A DNA stretch of 42,364 bases from a virus. Shown piece by piece: positions 15,407 through 26,600 of the stretch (the first letter of the stretch is position 1; every line of letters starts with the position of its first letter). The position numbers and the translations under genes are program-made. The notes under the pieces were generated by a model. That model did no database searches. It worked only from the letters and a program-made list of their open reading frames with translations, and had not been told where the DNA came from. Where the stretch lies: the IMG/VR virus record IMGVR_UViG_3300032291_001319, positions 1 to 42,364 of that record; one strand, given 5' to 3'.

Positions 15407-15714
15407 TGGCATCATCTGTGACATATAATAAAACCAGCCCGTACAGTCAAACTCAGACGTATTCATTCTTTTTAGATGTGGCTAATATCCCTGAAATTCC
15501 CTACTACCCGGGTGATGTGCAGTATCAAATTGACATAATATACACAAATCGTCCAGACTTATTGGCCTATGACTTATATGGTGATGCGGCTCTGTGGTGG
15601 GTATTTGCTGCACGTAATCCTAATATTATACAAGATCCAATATTTGATTTTACACCAAATGCTACCATTTACATTCCTAAAAAAGAAACATTAATAGCAG
15701 TATTAGGACTATAA
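15406..15714 (+). CDS. 53: Baseplate wedge protein gp53
   Basis: A 102-residue protein with the gp53 family pattern: IPYYPGDVQYQIDIIYTNRP, then DLLAYDLYGDAALWWVFAAR, NPNIIQDPI and a final IYIPKKETL. In T4 gp53 joins the wedges to the hub. It is shorter than T4 gp53 (196), as if only the conserved core were kept. Its ATG overlaps the stop of the upstream gene by one base, indicating coupled translation. Confidence 0.88.
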   Translation: MASSVTYNKTSPYSQTQTYSFFLDVANIPEIPYYPGDVQYQIDIIYTNRPDLLAYDLYGDAALWWVFAARNPNIIQDPIFDFTPNATIYIPKKETLIAVLGL

Positions 15715-15717
15715 TCA

Positions 15718-18513
15718 ATGACTCAAACGCCCGCCGCCAGCGTAAATAACAATGCCCGTAATGCTGTACAATATTTGGTTAACCAAGGGTGGTCACCTAC
15801 ACAGGCCGCAGGTATAGTTGGCAATTTCCAAGCAGAATCCGGTGTTTATCTTGACCCAAAAGCCGTGGGAGATGGCGGCTCTGCCTACGGTATTGCACAA
15901 TGGCGAGGCAGTAGACAAGAAGATTTTCGACGCCTGTATGGCAAACCCATACAGGGCAGCAGTGTCACTGAACAGTTGGCATTTGCCAATTGGGAATTAA
16001 ACAATACTGAAAAATCTGCTGGTGATAGGATTCGCGCCACAAATAATGCAGCTGACGCGGCCAGAGTAACAGATCAATACTATGAAAGATCATCGGGTAT
16101 CGCTCAACAAAAGCGTGTGCAGTATGCCAATGCACTAAACACAGATCCTGGTGCAGCTACTCCGGCTGCCGGTCTTACAGCAACAGAACAGGGATTAGTC
16201 AGCGGAAAATTAAAACCCGGGCAGACAGTAGACCCTACTTCAGGCAAAATTATCAATGAAGCATCAAAATCAGATCAACTCAAACCAGGTGTACTCAGTG
16301 GTACGCCATATGATCCCAACGCCAGTGTACTAACAGGATTTAATGCACCAGATTCAATTGATGTTAGCCAACCTTTAAGAAATATTCTGCACGATTATGC
16401 CAGCTATACCTATGGTCTGAGTCTGCATCTATTAAGTGCTGACGAATATAATAGTATAATAACAGGCACTCCATACAGACCCAATCGAGTATTGATTGCC
16501 AGCGCCGGTAGATACAACAATACTCCGGGTGCAAATCAATTTATACGCAGTCCATATTTTGCTGATGACTTTTACTTTGAAGATTTTTCAATGACCACAG
16601 TTATAGGTACCAATGCAGTATCACGCAATACCAATGCTATAGAAATGAAATTTACCTTAATTGAACCCTATGGCATGACATTAATTAATCGACTATTGGA
16701 TCAGGCCAACGATCCAGAATTAAACTGTTCAAACTATCTTGACATGGTTTACTTGATTCAAATTGATTTTTTTGGCATAGATGACACAGGTGAGATCATA
16801 GGAGTAGTTCCTGGTATTACCAAACGTATGCCTGTTAAACTTACGCAGATGGATATCACTGCTGGCATTAAAGGATCTACATACATAGTATCCGCAGTGC
16901 CGTATAATCATTCAGCGTTTGAATCTACAACTGTCAGCACACCCGCAAATTTTGAAGTGTCGGCGGGCACTGTAGGCGAAATGTTCCAATCGGGTGGTCC
17001 CAGCAATAAAAGTTTTGCTGATGCACTAAATGGATGGAATCAGGATCTAGCTAAAAATAATAAAATAGGAGTGCCCGACACCTATAGTTTTAATATTGAT
17101 CCTCGCATATCACAGTCAGCATTTAGTAGCAGTACTGAACTTACTTCGCGTGACAGCAGCATGGTCATGGTCAACGACACAGTGTCTATCAGGCAGAGTA
17201 ATGTAGGTAATGCCACCAAAGATTTTAATCTAACACAGCGTAACATGAGTCTCAATGCCGGTACCAGCATTGACAAGGTACTTGACTATGCTATACGTAA
17301 CAGTGATTACATACAAAATCAAATGGCCATACCCGATGGTATAGATCCTCAGGCATATCTACAACAAAGAGCACAGAACGAAAATCAACCATTGAATTGG
17401 TACAAGATCACTCCGCAGGTCAGCTTGGGACAGTTTGATCCTGTGCGCAAAGTCTATGCCCGTAACATTACCTACAATGTTAATCCTTATGTGATCTACA
17501 ACGTCAAGAGTGATGTAGCCCCGCAGGGCAAGGCTACGAATTTTGTTAAAGAATACAACTACATCTATACTGGACAGAATGATGATGTATTAAACTTTGA
17601 TATTAATTTTAATACCTTATACTATACAGCACAGACAGCTTATAGATCAGCATTGACTGATATTTTTAAAGCGTCAGATACTGTACAGACTCCAAACTCA
17701 AATCAAAGTCAAAATTCTGGTGCATACAAGGGATCTGCCCAGCGTGCTAACAGTGTCATGCCGATGGTTATGAAACCACAGGTCTACAATGCTAAATCGC
17801 GTGCTACCGGCGGAGGTGTTACTGCAAAAAGTGTAGCAGTGGCTGATTTGGAAGACAGTTTGATGACATTGAGTCAAGCAGACATGTTGAACGTACAGTT
17901 AACCATAGTAGGCGATCCGCAGTTTATCAAACAAGATGATATATTTTATACACCAGCACAGAGTGTTAGCGCAGGAGATCCAAGATTAACTCCAAACGGT
18001 AGTTTACGTACTGACTACAGTGAGATATATGTCAGCCTGATGTTTCGTACACCAACAGACATAGATGAAAGCACAGGCATGATGAAATTTAATGATAACT
18101 ATCGTACTAGTGTGTTTAGCGGATTATACAAAGTATTAACAGTGGCAAGCGAATTTAAAAATGGACAGTTTACTCAACAATTAAATCTAATTCGTTTACC
18201 ATATCAAGCCAATTATGATTATGTAAATCAACCACAGACCAGTACAGAACAGCGTAACAGTGATATCACTCCAGATAATGCAGCAATCATAGGAGCCACT
18301 AAAAATGCACCTCTTAATATTGGAAAATCACCTAACCTACCTTCTAACGATGCAAATCCAGCTAGACTACAACCAATCGCAGATGCAGTCCAAGTTGGTG
18401 TTAATGTTTTAACAAAAAATCAAATTGATCTAGCACAAGTAAATAACACTGCACTGACAAAGATCATCAACAGTGGTAATCAGCCAGTGCAGGTTAGTAA
18501 TTTAATCACATAA
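15718..18513 (+). CDS. Baseplate hub protein with N-terminal tail lysozyme domain
   Basis: A 931-residue virion protein. Residues about 10-145 form a phage tail lysozyme domain (Phage_lysozyme2-like): WSPTQAAGIVGNFQAESG with the likely catalytic Glu40, then GSAYGIAQWRG (54-64). From about 215 a hub domain begins (YASYTYGLSLHLLSADEYNS), followed by beta-rich segments (EPYGMTLINRLLDQAND; ITKRMPVKLTQMDITAGIKG). The C-terminal third holds IYVSLMFRTPTDID and FSGLYKVLTVASEFKNG. It lies immediately before the gp5-like spike, where a gp27-type hub subunit would bind. Probable roles: hub ring and local peptidoglycan cleavage during infection. Homology to gp27 is inferred from position only. Confidence 0.75.
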   Translation: MTQTPAASVNNNARNAVQYLVNQGWSPTQAAGIVGNFQAESGVYLDPKAVGDGGSAYGIAQWRGSRQEDFRRLYGKPIQGSSVTEQLAFANWELNNTEKSAGDRIRATNNAADAARVTDQYYERSSGIAQQKRVQYANALNTDPGAATPAAGLTATEQGLVSGKLKPGQTVDPTSGKIINEASKSDQLKPGVLSGTPYDPNASVLTGFNAPDSIDVSQPLRNILHDYASYTYGLSLHLLSADEYNSIITGTPYRPNRVLIASAGRYNNTPGANQFIRSPYFADDFYFEDFSMTTVIGTNAVSRNTNAIEMKFTLIEPYGMTLINRLLDQANDPELNCSNYLDMVYLIQIDFFGIDDTGEIIGVVPGITKRMPVKLTQMDITAGIKGSTYIVSAVPYNHSAFESTTVSTPANFEVSAGTVGEMFQSGGPSNKSFADALNGWNQDLAKNNKIGVPDTYSFNIDPRISQSAFSSSTELTSRDSSMVMVNDTVSIRQSNVGNATKDFNLTQRNMSLNAGTSIDKVLDYAIRNSDYIQNQMAIPDGIDPQAYLQQRAQNENQPLNWYKITPQVSLGQFDPVRKVYARNITYNVNPYVIYNVKSDVAPQGKATNFVKEYNYIYTGQNDDVLNFDINFNTLYYTAQTAYRSALTDIFKASDTVQTPNSNQSQNSGAYKGSAQRANSVMPMVMKPQVYNAKSRATGGGVTAKSVAVADLEDSLMTLSQADMLNVQLTIVGDPQFIKQDDIFYTPAQSVSAGDPRLTPNGSLRTDYSEIYVSLMFRTPTDIDESTGMMKFNDNYRTSVFSGLYKVLTVASEFKNGQFTQQLNLIRLPYQANYDYVNQPQTSTEQRNSDITPDNAAIIGATKNAPLNIGKSPNLPSNDANPARLQPIADAVQVGVNVLTKNQIDLAQVNNTALTKIINSGNQPVQVSNLIT
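15933..15955 (+). repeat. 9-bp intragenic hairpin in the lysozyme domain
   Basis: CCTGTATGG at 15933-15941 and CCATACAGG at 15947-15955 are perfect inverted repeats with a 5-base loop (CAAAC). It is an unusually strong hairpin for this AT-rich genome, located inside coding sequence. Confidence 0.5.
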
Positions 18514-18522
18514 GGATAGAGT

Positions 18523-19770
18523 ATGGCAATTGATTTTAGAATGGGAACCAAGATACTTAAAAATCTGCAGGCCAGTATGGCGCCTGCAACCAGTATCAAT
18601 CCTTATCCTTATGTGGGTGTAGTTAAGAATAATCTTGATCCTACACGCTGCGGTCGTGTGCAGATTTATATTCCAGAATTAGGCGGCAACCCTGACGATC
18701 AAGCCAATTGGCGTACAGTCAGCTATGCTAGTCCATTTATGGGCTATACCAGTACAGAAATAAGATCAGCTGATATTCCTGATACAAAAAATGCCTTTGC
18801 AGATGTCAGTCACACCTACGGTATGTGGATGGTGCCACCTGATATAGGTGTAGAAGTTATCTGTATATTTGTTGCAGGTGACCCTATGCGTGGTTATTGG
18901 ATAGCCTGCGTTAATAGCAATCTGAGTCGTTATATGTTACCTGGGTTAGCTGGTAGCCGAAATGTTGATGCATCTGATGCTTCAGCAAATGCCTCGGCCA
19001 GTTATACATCTGGTAACACTGTGCCTGTGGTTGAATTCAATGAAAACGTATCACAGAATATTACCAATAGTAATTTTTATAATGCACCTAAACCTATACA
19101 TGAAATACAGTACGCTGTATTAAAAAATCAAGGATTAGAACAAGATATCACACGTGGTACTATATCTAGTAGCAGCCAACGTGAGACTCCAAGTCAGGTA
19201 TTTGGTATCAGCACCCCGGGCCGTCCTACAAACGATCCTGCAGATGATCCTACATACCTATCTAGATTAAATGCTGGCACACTAACAGAAGACTACTATC
19301 GTGTTAAATCACGCAAAGGTGGACACACTTTTGTCATGGATGATGGCAGTGTGTTAGGAACAGATCAACTAGTACGATTACGTACAGCACAAGGTCATCA
19401 GATTCTCATGCATGATACAGAAGAAACTATCTATATCAGTCATGCTAAAGGCAACAGTTGGGTTGAGCTAACTGCCGACGGAAGTATCAATATCTACGGT
19501 AAAAACGGATTCAATCTACGCAGTGAAGGTAACATTAATATCCACAGTGATCAGAATATCAACATGAATGCACAGGGCAACATCAACATGCGTACACATG
19601 GTAATGCAGTGGTACTGACAACTAACGCATCTGGTAATTTATCTACAACGATAAATTCCTTGCCTGACACGTATTTTAACGCTAATACAGGCACATGGTA
19701 CAGTCAAGCTAATAGTATTTCTACAATTGCCACAGTGGCCCCAACACACGAGCCGTTTGTTAGAGGATAA
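18523..19770 (+). CDS. 5: Baseplate central spike protein gp5-like, without lysozyme
   Basis: A 415-residue protein of the gp5/VgrG spike type. Residues about 25-140 form an OB-fold region (YVGVVKNNLDPTRCGRVQIY; MVPPDIGVEVICIFVAGDP). A Ser/Thr/Asn linker follows, then a second conserved block (SRKGGHTFVMDDGS; RLRTAQGHQILMHDTEETIY). At about 310-370 there is a run of short repeats typical of a triple-stranded beta-helix (SINIYGKNGFNLRSEGNINI, then HSDQNINMNAQGNINMR). T4 gp5 has a lysozyme domain between the OB-fold and the helix; none is seen here, and a lysozyme domain instead sits on the upstream hub protein. AAGGA precedes the ATG. Confidence 0.85.
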   Translation: MAIDFRMGTKILKNLQASMAPATSINPYPYVGVVKNNLDPTRCGRVQIYIPELGGNPDDQANWRTVSYASPFMGYTSTEIRSADIPDTKNAFADVSHTYGMWMVPPDIGVEVICIFVAGDPMRGYWIACVNSNLSRYMLPGLAGSRNVDASDASANASASYTSGNTVPVVEFNENVSQNITNSNFYNAPKPIHEIQYAVLKNQGLEQDITRGTISSSSQRETPSQVFGISTPGRPTNDPADDPTYLSRLNAGTLTEDYYRVKSRKGGHTFVMDDGSVLGTDQLVRLRTAQGHQILMHDTEETIYISHAKGNSWVELTADGSINIYGKNGFNLRSEGNINIHSDQNINMNAQGNINMRTHGNAVVLTTNASGNLSTTINSLPDTYFNANTGTWYSQANSISTIATVAPTHEPFVRG

Positions 19771-19778
19771 GTATAGTT

Positions 19779-20156
19779 ATGGCCATTATATATAAAGGAT
19801 TTAGCACAGTAGGACGAACAAAGAATTATCGTCTGACTGATTTTGACCTAGTAAAACAGGATATACTCAATCATTTTTATATCCGCAAAGGTGAAAAGCT
19901 GATGAATCCTAAATTTGGTACTATCATCTGGAACGTATTACACGAACCCTTTACAGATGACTTAAAATCAGTAATACAAGAAGATATCAAAAGCATTGCC
20001 ACTTACGATCCTCGTGTGAGTTTTGACAATATTGTGGTTACAGAATATGATCAAGGCATACAGATCCTATTAGAATTGCGTTATCTACAAACTGACCAAT
20101 CAAGTTTAATGAATCTACAATTTGATAATAGCAATAAAACTCTTACCCTCAAGTAA
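19779..20156 (+). CDS. 25: Baseplate wedge protein gp25
   Basis: A 125-residue protein of the gp25/TssE family, which nucleates sheath assembly at the baseplate. Typical segments: FSTVGRTKNYRLTDFDLVKQ, GEKLMNPKFGTIIWNVLHEP, then SVIQEDIKSIATYDPRV. The conserved EPR motif of the family appears as DPR (77-79), a conservative change. It has GAGGATAA before the ATG and is followed by a gap with a late promoter before gp6. Confidence 0.92.
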   Translation: MAIIYKGFSTVGRTKNYRLTDFDLVKQDILNHFYIRKGEKLMNPKFGTIIWNVLHEPFTDDLKSVIQEDIKSIATYDPRVSFDNIVVTEYDQGIQILLELRYLQTDQSSLMNLQFDNSNKTLTLK

Positions 20157-20179
20157 TTAACTACGCACATTTTAATCCT

Positions 20180-20187
20180 GATAAATA
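20180..20187 (+). promoter_or_regulatory. Late promoter for gp6 and the giant gene
   Basis: The plus strand reads GATAAATA, seven of eight matches to the late consensus, in the 51-base gap between gp25 and gp6. Predicted start lies near 20193, directly before the Shine-Dalgarno TTAGGAAA of gp6, so the leader is very short. Confidence 0.6.
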
Positions 20188-20207
20188 CTTAATATTAGGA
20201 AACAACG

Positions 20208-23200
20208 ATGGCAACCACAACACGACAAACTAGTTTATTAGTAGCAGAAGACTGGACCAAGCTGTATCAAACGTTCCGCAATGCAGACTTCCAAAGCTAT
20301 GATTATGAAACTCTACGCAAATCGATGGTGGACTATCTTCGCTTGTACTATCCTGAAGATTTCAACGACTTCATTGAATCTAGTGAGTTCGTAGCATTAA
20401 TTGACACCATCGCTTTCCTAGGACAGAGTTTAGCTTTCCGTGCAGATCTAAATGCACGTGAAAATTTCATAGACACAGCACAGCGACGTGACAGTATTCT
20501 TAAACTAGCACGATTAATCAGCTATAATCCCAAACGTAATATCAACTCACAGGGTTTCTTAAAATTTGACAGTGTCAGTACCACAGAAACACTGTATGAC
20601 AGTGATGGTATTAATCTAAGCGGCCTGGTAATTAATTGGGCAGATGCTGGTAACGATAATTGGCAAGAACAGTTTAATGCTATATTAAATGCTGCACTGG
20701 TAACTAATACCACCATCGGTAAACCCAGTTCCAGCCAGGTTATAAACGGTGTAACCAACAACGAATATAATATCAACTTAGTTTCCAGTGTGGTTCCAAC
20801 CTATGGATTTTCTGAAACACTGGAAGGTACAAAAACCGCATTTGAAATGGTTAGCCCAACTTCTGCTGGACAAACCTACATTTATGAAGTAGCACCTAAG
20901 CCTAATCTACCATTTAACTTTTTATATAAAAGTGATGGACTAGGTAACTATAGTCCAAATACAGGATTTTTCTTATATTTTAAACAGGGCAGTTTGTCCA
21001 GCGTAGATGTTAACTTCCAAGAAAGTTTTCCTAATCGTGTCTACGGTATTAATGTTGACAACATCAATAACAGTGATGTTTGGGTCTACAGTTTAGATAA
21101 AAATAATAATCCGGATACTCTATGGACTCAGGTTCCCGCGGTAAATGCCACTAATGTCATTTATAATGCCCAGACAGTAAGAACAATTTATCAAGTAACC
21201 AGTCGCGCAGGTGATCAGATTAATTTAGTGTTTGGTGATGGTAGTTTTGCTTCGATCCCGCAAGGTAACTTCCGTATCTATTACCGTGTGTCTAATGGCA
21301 AAGATTATAAGATAACCCCAACTGAAATGCAGGGCATCAGCGTGCCTATCAATTATGTTAGTCGTACCGGACGTATCGAAACTATCACTATACGTGTCAG
21401 CTTACAGTACACTGTGGCTAATGCTGTCAGCAGAGAAACCATCGAAGATATTCGCCAAAAAGCACCACAACAATACTATACACAGAATCGTATGGTCACC
21501 GGCGAAGACTATAACATCTTGCCTTATACACTGTTCAGCGATGTATTAAAAGTCAAGGCAGTGAACAGGACCAGTTCGGGCGTTAGCCGATACTTAGATG
21601 TTATTGACACTACCGGTAAGTATAGTTCAACAAATATTTTCTGTCAGGATGGTATACTATATAGAGATGATTTTACAAAATCATTTACATTTGACTATGC
21701 TACTACCAATGACATCTACAAAGTCATTAATAATCAGGTCAAACCTATTGCCGCTGAACAAGAAACGCTACAGTTTTTCTATGCTAACTATCCTTTGATC
21801 GCACTGTCAAATATCTATTGGCATCTAAGCACAACAATTACTAATGGATCTACAGGCTATTTTTATGATGCTACTGGTAAAATCCTGCAGGTTGGCACGG
21901 TGGTCAGTAGCGCCAACAGATATATCCAACAGGGTGCTATCATTAGATTCTCAGCAGGTGCTGGTAATTATTTTGATTCACGCAATACTGTACAGGCAGG
22001 TACTCCTAAGAATCCCGGAGACAAATATTATATCTATGCAACCGTAGAATTATTGACAGGTGATGGTACCAATGGTGGGACAGGTAATCTTGAAAGTGGA
22101 TCAGGACCAATCACTTTAAATGAACAGGTGCCGTTGGGTGCTATTGCCGACAAAGTATTTGCAGTGTTCAGTGTAGATTTTTCCAACAGTCTCATACAGT
22201 CAATGATAGGATACGTGCAGGCCTTTGAAGACTTTGGCATACGCTATGACGTAGATTCTACCAGTTGGAAAATTATTACTCCGCAAGATCTTAACACAGG
22301 TGCTTTTAGTTTAACCTATGCAGGTAATACCAGTGCTACTGGATTAGACAGCAGTTGGTTGATCTATTTCCAAACTTTGGGACAGACCTATACAGTGTTT
22401 TATAGAGGTCTAAATTATGTATTTGAAAGCGTGAAAGAAACTAATTTCTATTTTGATGATACTGTCAAGGTATTTGACCCAAAGACTGGATTGACCATAC
22501 GTGATCAAATTAAAGTACTTAAGATTAATAATGCTCCAGACAGTACAGCACAGTTGGCATTAGATTACCAATGGTATATTTACAAAAGTATTGTTGAAGT
22601 AGATGGATATGAAAATCCCAACAGAATTTATGTGACTTTTCCTGACACAGACAACGATGGTGTACCTGATAATCCTGAATTGTTTGAGTTGATAGTTGCC
22701 CCTAATATCAATACCGAAAGCAAGTATGTCTACTTCCAAAACACATTCAGTTACGACAATTTTGTAGTACAGACTCCGGTGGACAGTAATACAGTGTTGA
22801 GTATCTACGATACCTTGTTATCAGCTGAGATAGCAAAAACACTTTATCAAAATGGGCAACTGTTTTATATACCTTCTATAAACACATTCTACCAACTATC
22901 AATCAGTGATGCCAGTTATACACTAAACGAAGTCACCGGATACACTGCTAAGGTTGGTCGTCAAGATATATACTTCCAATATCGACACAACACACCTAAC
23001 TATCGCCGTATTGACCCAAGTCCAAACAATATCATCGACCTGTATATCCTAACTAAACAATACGCCAATGATTATGTAGCATGGCTACAAGACACTAGTG
23101 GTGTGGTGCAGGAACCCACAGCACCTACAGGTGAAACTTTAGGTATAAGTTACAGCAGTTTAGAAAACTATAAGAGTATTTCAGACAGTATCATCTACAA

Positions 23201-23600
23201 TCCGGCCAAGTTTAAACCAATCTTTGGTGCCAAAGCACCATTGAGTCTACAAGCCAGATTCAAAGTAGTTAAAAACATCAGCGTGGTAGTCAGCGATAAT
23301 GATATTAAGACTTCATTGATCGCTGCCATCAACACTTATTTTGACATTACTAACTGGGACTTTGGTGAAACGTTTTATTTCAGTGAATTAGCCGCGTATT
23401 TACATAATACCCTAGCTCCAAATATTTCAAGTATCTTGATCGTACCTGCCAGTGAAAGCAGTGCATTTGGTAGCTTGATGCAGATCAATGCTGAATTTAA
23501 TGAAATCATACAAAGCGCAGCCACAGTAGACAATGTAGATATTATTACTGCTATCACTGCGGCACAGATCAATCAAACTGGGCAGGTTATAATTGCTTAA
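20208..23600 (+). CDS. 6: Baseplate wedge protein gp6
   Basis: Wedge protein (baseplate J-like family) that forms the inner ring of the baseplate and links to gp25 and gp53. The product has 1130 residues (T4: 660). The N-terminus is clearly of the gp6 type: WTKLYQTFRNADFQSYDYET, then IDTIAFLGQSLAFRADLNAR and ENFIDTAQRRDSILKLARLI. LVFGDGSFASIPQGNFRIYYR near residue 345 and YYTQNRMVTGEDYNILPY near 425 are baseplate-J features. The C-terminal region contains beta-rich insertions that account for the added length. The ATG is preceded by AGGAAA. It is followed by the giant gene after 27 bases. Confidence 0.9.
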   Translation: MATTTRQTSLLVAEDWTKLYQTFRNADFQSYDYETLRKSMVDYLRLYYPEDFNDFIESSEFVALIDTIAFLGQSLAFRADLNARENFIDTAQRRDSILKLARLISYNPKRNINSQGFLKFDSVSTTETLYDSDGINLSGLVINWADAGNDNWQEQFNAILNAALVTNTTIGKPSSSQVINGVTNNEYNINLVSSVVPTYGFSETLEGTKTAFEMVSPTSAGQTYIYEVAPKPNLPFNFLYKSDGLGNYSPNTGFFLYFKQGSLSSVDVNFQESFPNRVYGINVDNINNSDVWVYSLDKNNNPDTLWTQVPAVNATNVIYNAQTVRTIYQVTSRAGDQINLVFGDGSFASIPQGNFRIYYRVSNGKDYKITPTEMQGISVPINYVSRTGRIETITIRVSLQYTVANAVSRETIEDIRQKAPQQYYTQNRMVTGEDYNILPYTLFSDVLKVKAVNRTSSGVSRYLDVIDTTGKYSSTNIFCQDGILYRDDFTKSFTFDYATTNDIYKVINNQVKPIAAEQETLQFFYANYPLIALSNIYWHLSTTITNGSTGYFYDATGKILQVGTVVSSANRYIQQGAIIRFSAGAGNYFDSRNTVQAGTPKNPGDKYYIYATVELLTGDGTNGGTGNLESGSGPITLNEQVPLGAIADKVFAVFSVDFSNSLIQSMIGYVQAFEDFGIRYDVDSTSWKIITPQDLNTGAFSLTYAGNTSATGLDSSWLIYFQTLGQTYTVFYRGLNYVFESVKETNFYFDDTVKVFDPKTGLTIRDQIKVLKINNAPDSTAQLALDYQWYIYKSIVEVDGYENPNRIYVTFPDTDNDGVPDNPELFELIVAPNINTESKYVYFQNTFSYDNFVVQTPVDSNTVLSIYDTLLSAEIAKTLYQNGQLFYIPSINTFYQLSISDASYTLNEVTGYTAKVGRQDIYFQYRHNTPNYRRIDPSPNNIIDLYILTKQYANDYVAWLQDTSGVVQEPTAPTGETLGISYSSLENYKSISDSIIYNPAKFKPIFGAKAPLSLQARFKVVKNISVVVSDNDIKTSLIAAINTYFDITNWDFGETFYFSELAAYLHNTLAPNISSILIVPASESSAFGSLMQINAEFNEIIQSAATVDNVDIITAITAAQINQTGQVIIA

Positions 23601-23627
23601 ATATTATATGCATAAGAAGACAACATA

Positions 23628-26600
23628 ATGGCTGTTAGAAAAACCCGTAATTTTTTACCTACCGTATTCCAAACTGATACGAATGAGAAATTTCTATCAG
23701 CGACCATGGATCAGCTGATCAGTGAGCCAGTATTAACTACACTTTATGGTTATATTGGTCGTAAATTTGCACCTACATTTAAAACTGGTGACAGTTATAT
23801 CACAGAAAGCACACCTGGCCGTCAGGACTATCAACTTGAAGCCAGCACGGTGGTTCGAGATGATTCAAATAATGTCACATTCTTCAGTAACTATGTTGAT
23901 TATCTAAATAAACTAAACTACTACGGTGCTATCGTTGACAATCAAAATAGACTGTTTAACGCAGAATACTATACATTTGATCCTTTAATCAGCTTTGACA
24001 AGTTTGTTAACTTCAGTCAGTACTATTGGTTACCTGATGGTCCCGATGTTGTTGAAGTAGACACGACTGGAATTGAACTAGTAAGAACTTATAATGTTAA
24101 AAGAGACACAGCCACACAGCAATACATCTACTCAGCAGACGGTGTAGTAGACAACAGTATTATATTGCCTCGAGGGGGTACCTATAGATTTATCGTTGAT
24201 CAACCAGGTTATCCTTTCTGGATCCAAACAGAATTAGGCACTGACGGCACGCTAAATGCTACTCCAACTATCAGCAGTAGAGATGTGTTAGGTGTAGAAA
24301 ACAATGGTACCGACAGCGGAGTCATAACTTTTAACATTCCGCAGATTGGTGCTCAGGATAGATTTACTTCTATGCCTACTATCGCATCTGTTGACTATGC
24401 TAATCCATTGGCCTACAGTGATTTGCAAAACAATACGCTCAGCAGATTTCTGTCTAGCTATCCTCAGTATGCTGGCATCACTGGTCAGCTTGATGGCAAG
24501 CTACTAGTCTTTGTCAGTCAAGAGACTCTTAATAATCGCGGTGACGAAATATGGACTACTCCTAACGTAGTGATTGCTAACACTACGATAATTAGTGGGG
24601 GCACAGTGGGAAGTTCAAATGTTAGACTAGCATCAGGAACTAACATTTCAGCTAATCTTCTAGTATCTGGCACAGGTATTACAGCGAATACCACAGTGGT
24701 CAGTGTAAGCGGTGCAAATATTACACTAAGTTCAGCGATGACTGCTAATGCCGCAGGTATCTATACATTTACATCAACAGGCTATGATGCCGGTGCATTA
24801 GTGCCGTATGATCTACGCTATGATGTCTGGCGTGTACAGTTTATCGACATTGGTCTTGATGACCCAGTAATTAAATTAGTCCATTATCAAGATGTAGCTA
24901 TAGATCAAAAAGTCTATATCCGTTATGGCATAGGTAATGCTAATAAGGAATTCTACAAAGACTATGACGGATTCCTTAAACAAGTACCATTGTTAAGCAG
25001 TTTAGCAACTACACTGTTTGCACAAGACGGAGTAGCATCAGCTATTAACACAACAATTAAAATAGTAGAGTACAATAACTGGAACATTGATGTAGAAACA
25101 GATATCTTAGGCAAACTCAACTACACCAGTCCCAACGGCATAGAATTTACTTCAGGATTAAAAATACAGTTCAGTTCAGACGTCCTACCAGAGATCTACA
25201 GAAATCGCCAATACTATGTTGAAAGTGTGGGTGATCTTGGTGGTGGCATACAACTGGTACCAGTTGACGAATTAGTCAGACCAGAATTATACAACGATGA
25301 AAACGCATTAAATTATCCAGATCAAGTATTCCCAGAGTACATCACGATCAATCGTGTCAGTGTTGATCGCAATCCTTGGTCACGTAATAACCGTTGGTTC
25401 CATAGAGATGTAATCACAGCGGCCGCTGGATACAGAAATGAAAATGCAATTTTTGATCAGACTCAAAGGGCACAACGACCAATCGTGCAGTTTGAAGGCG
25501 ATATTTTATTATTTAATAATGGTCGCATTGGTAAATTACCTATTGATATTTTAGATACCACTACACTAGATGCTTTTAATGACTATGAGGGGCAGGTGTT
25601 AGCTAAAGCCTTTGGAGTTACACTAACAGATGGCCTAAGGGTGATCTTTGCTGCTGATCAAGATCCATTAGTACGTAATAAAATTTATGTAGTTAATCTG
25701 GTGCAGTATACAGTGAATAGCCTTGGTATACCTAATGGACCTAAATATATTAAATTGGTCAAGGCAGATGATGGCGACATAGAAACATACGATACCACAG
25801 TGGTTAAACAGGGTCAGTATAAAGGTAGCCAGTACTTCTATGATGGTACACAATGGTTAGAAAGCCAACAAAAAACTTCAGAGCAACAAGAACCTTTATT
25901 TGATGTCTACGATAGTACTTTTAATTCTGATACTGGTGCAGTTGATACTGGTCGCAGTCTTAGTCAACTTACTCGGAGTACTTTTGCTGGTACACGATTA
26001 TTTGGATATTTACGTTCTACCGCAGGAGTCAACGACAGCGTATTAGGATTTCCGTTAAGCTATAGAAATTTTACATCACAAGGTGATATTGAATTTCAAA
26101 ATTATTTTACCACCGACACATATGACTATGTGGTAAATGGGGTTATTGTAACTGAAAACATCAGCACTGGGTTCCTACAAAAAATTCGTAGTAGATATGT
26201 ATTAGCATCACGCAATACCTGGACCACAGTCGTAGAACCAACCAGACAGTATCAAATCATAGGATATATCTATGATGGTATCAGTAATTTATTTCCTGTA
26301 GATGTTACCCCAAATACACAGGGCAGTATACCTTATCTAAAAGTATTTAAAAATTATCAATTTTTAACCAGTAACCAATGGGTATTTGTCGCTAATCAAG
26401 TTAGACTAACCACCAGTGAAATATTCATTGGTGACGGAACCACTACAGAATTTAGATTGACCACAGTATCTTCTACGGAAAATGGTGTGATTGTATTAGT
26501 CAATGGTATCGCACGTATAGCAGCAGGCTATTACGGAGTAACTGGACTAGTAATTACTTTTTTCACTGCACCCACACAAGGTGATGAAATTGACATCAGA

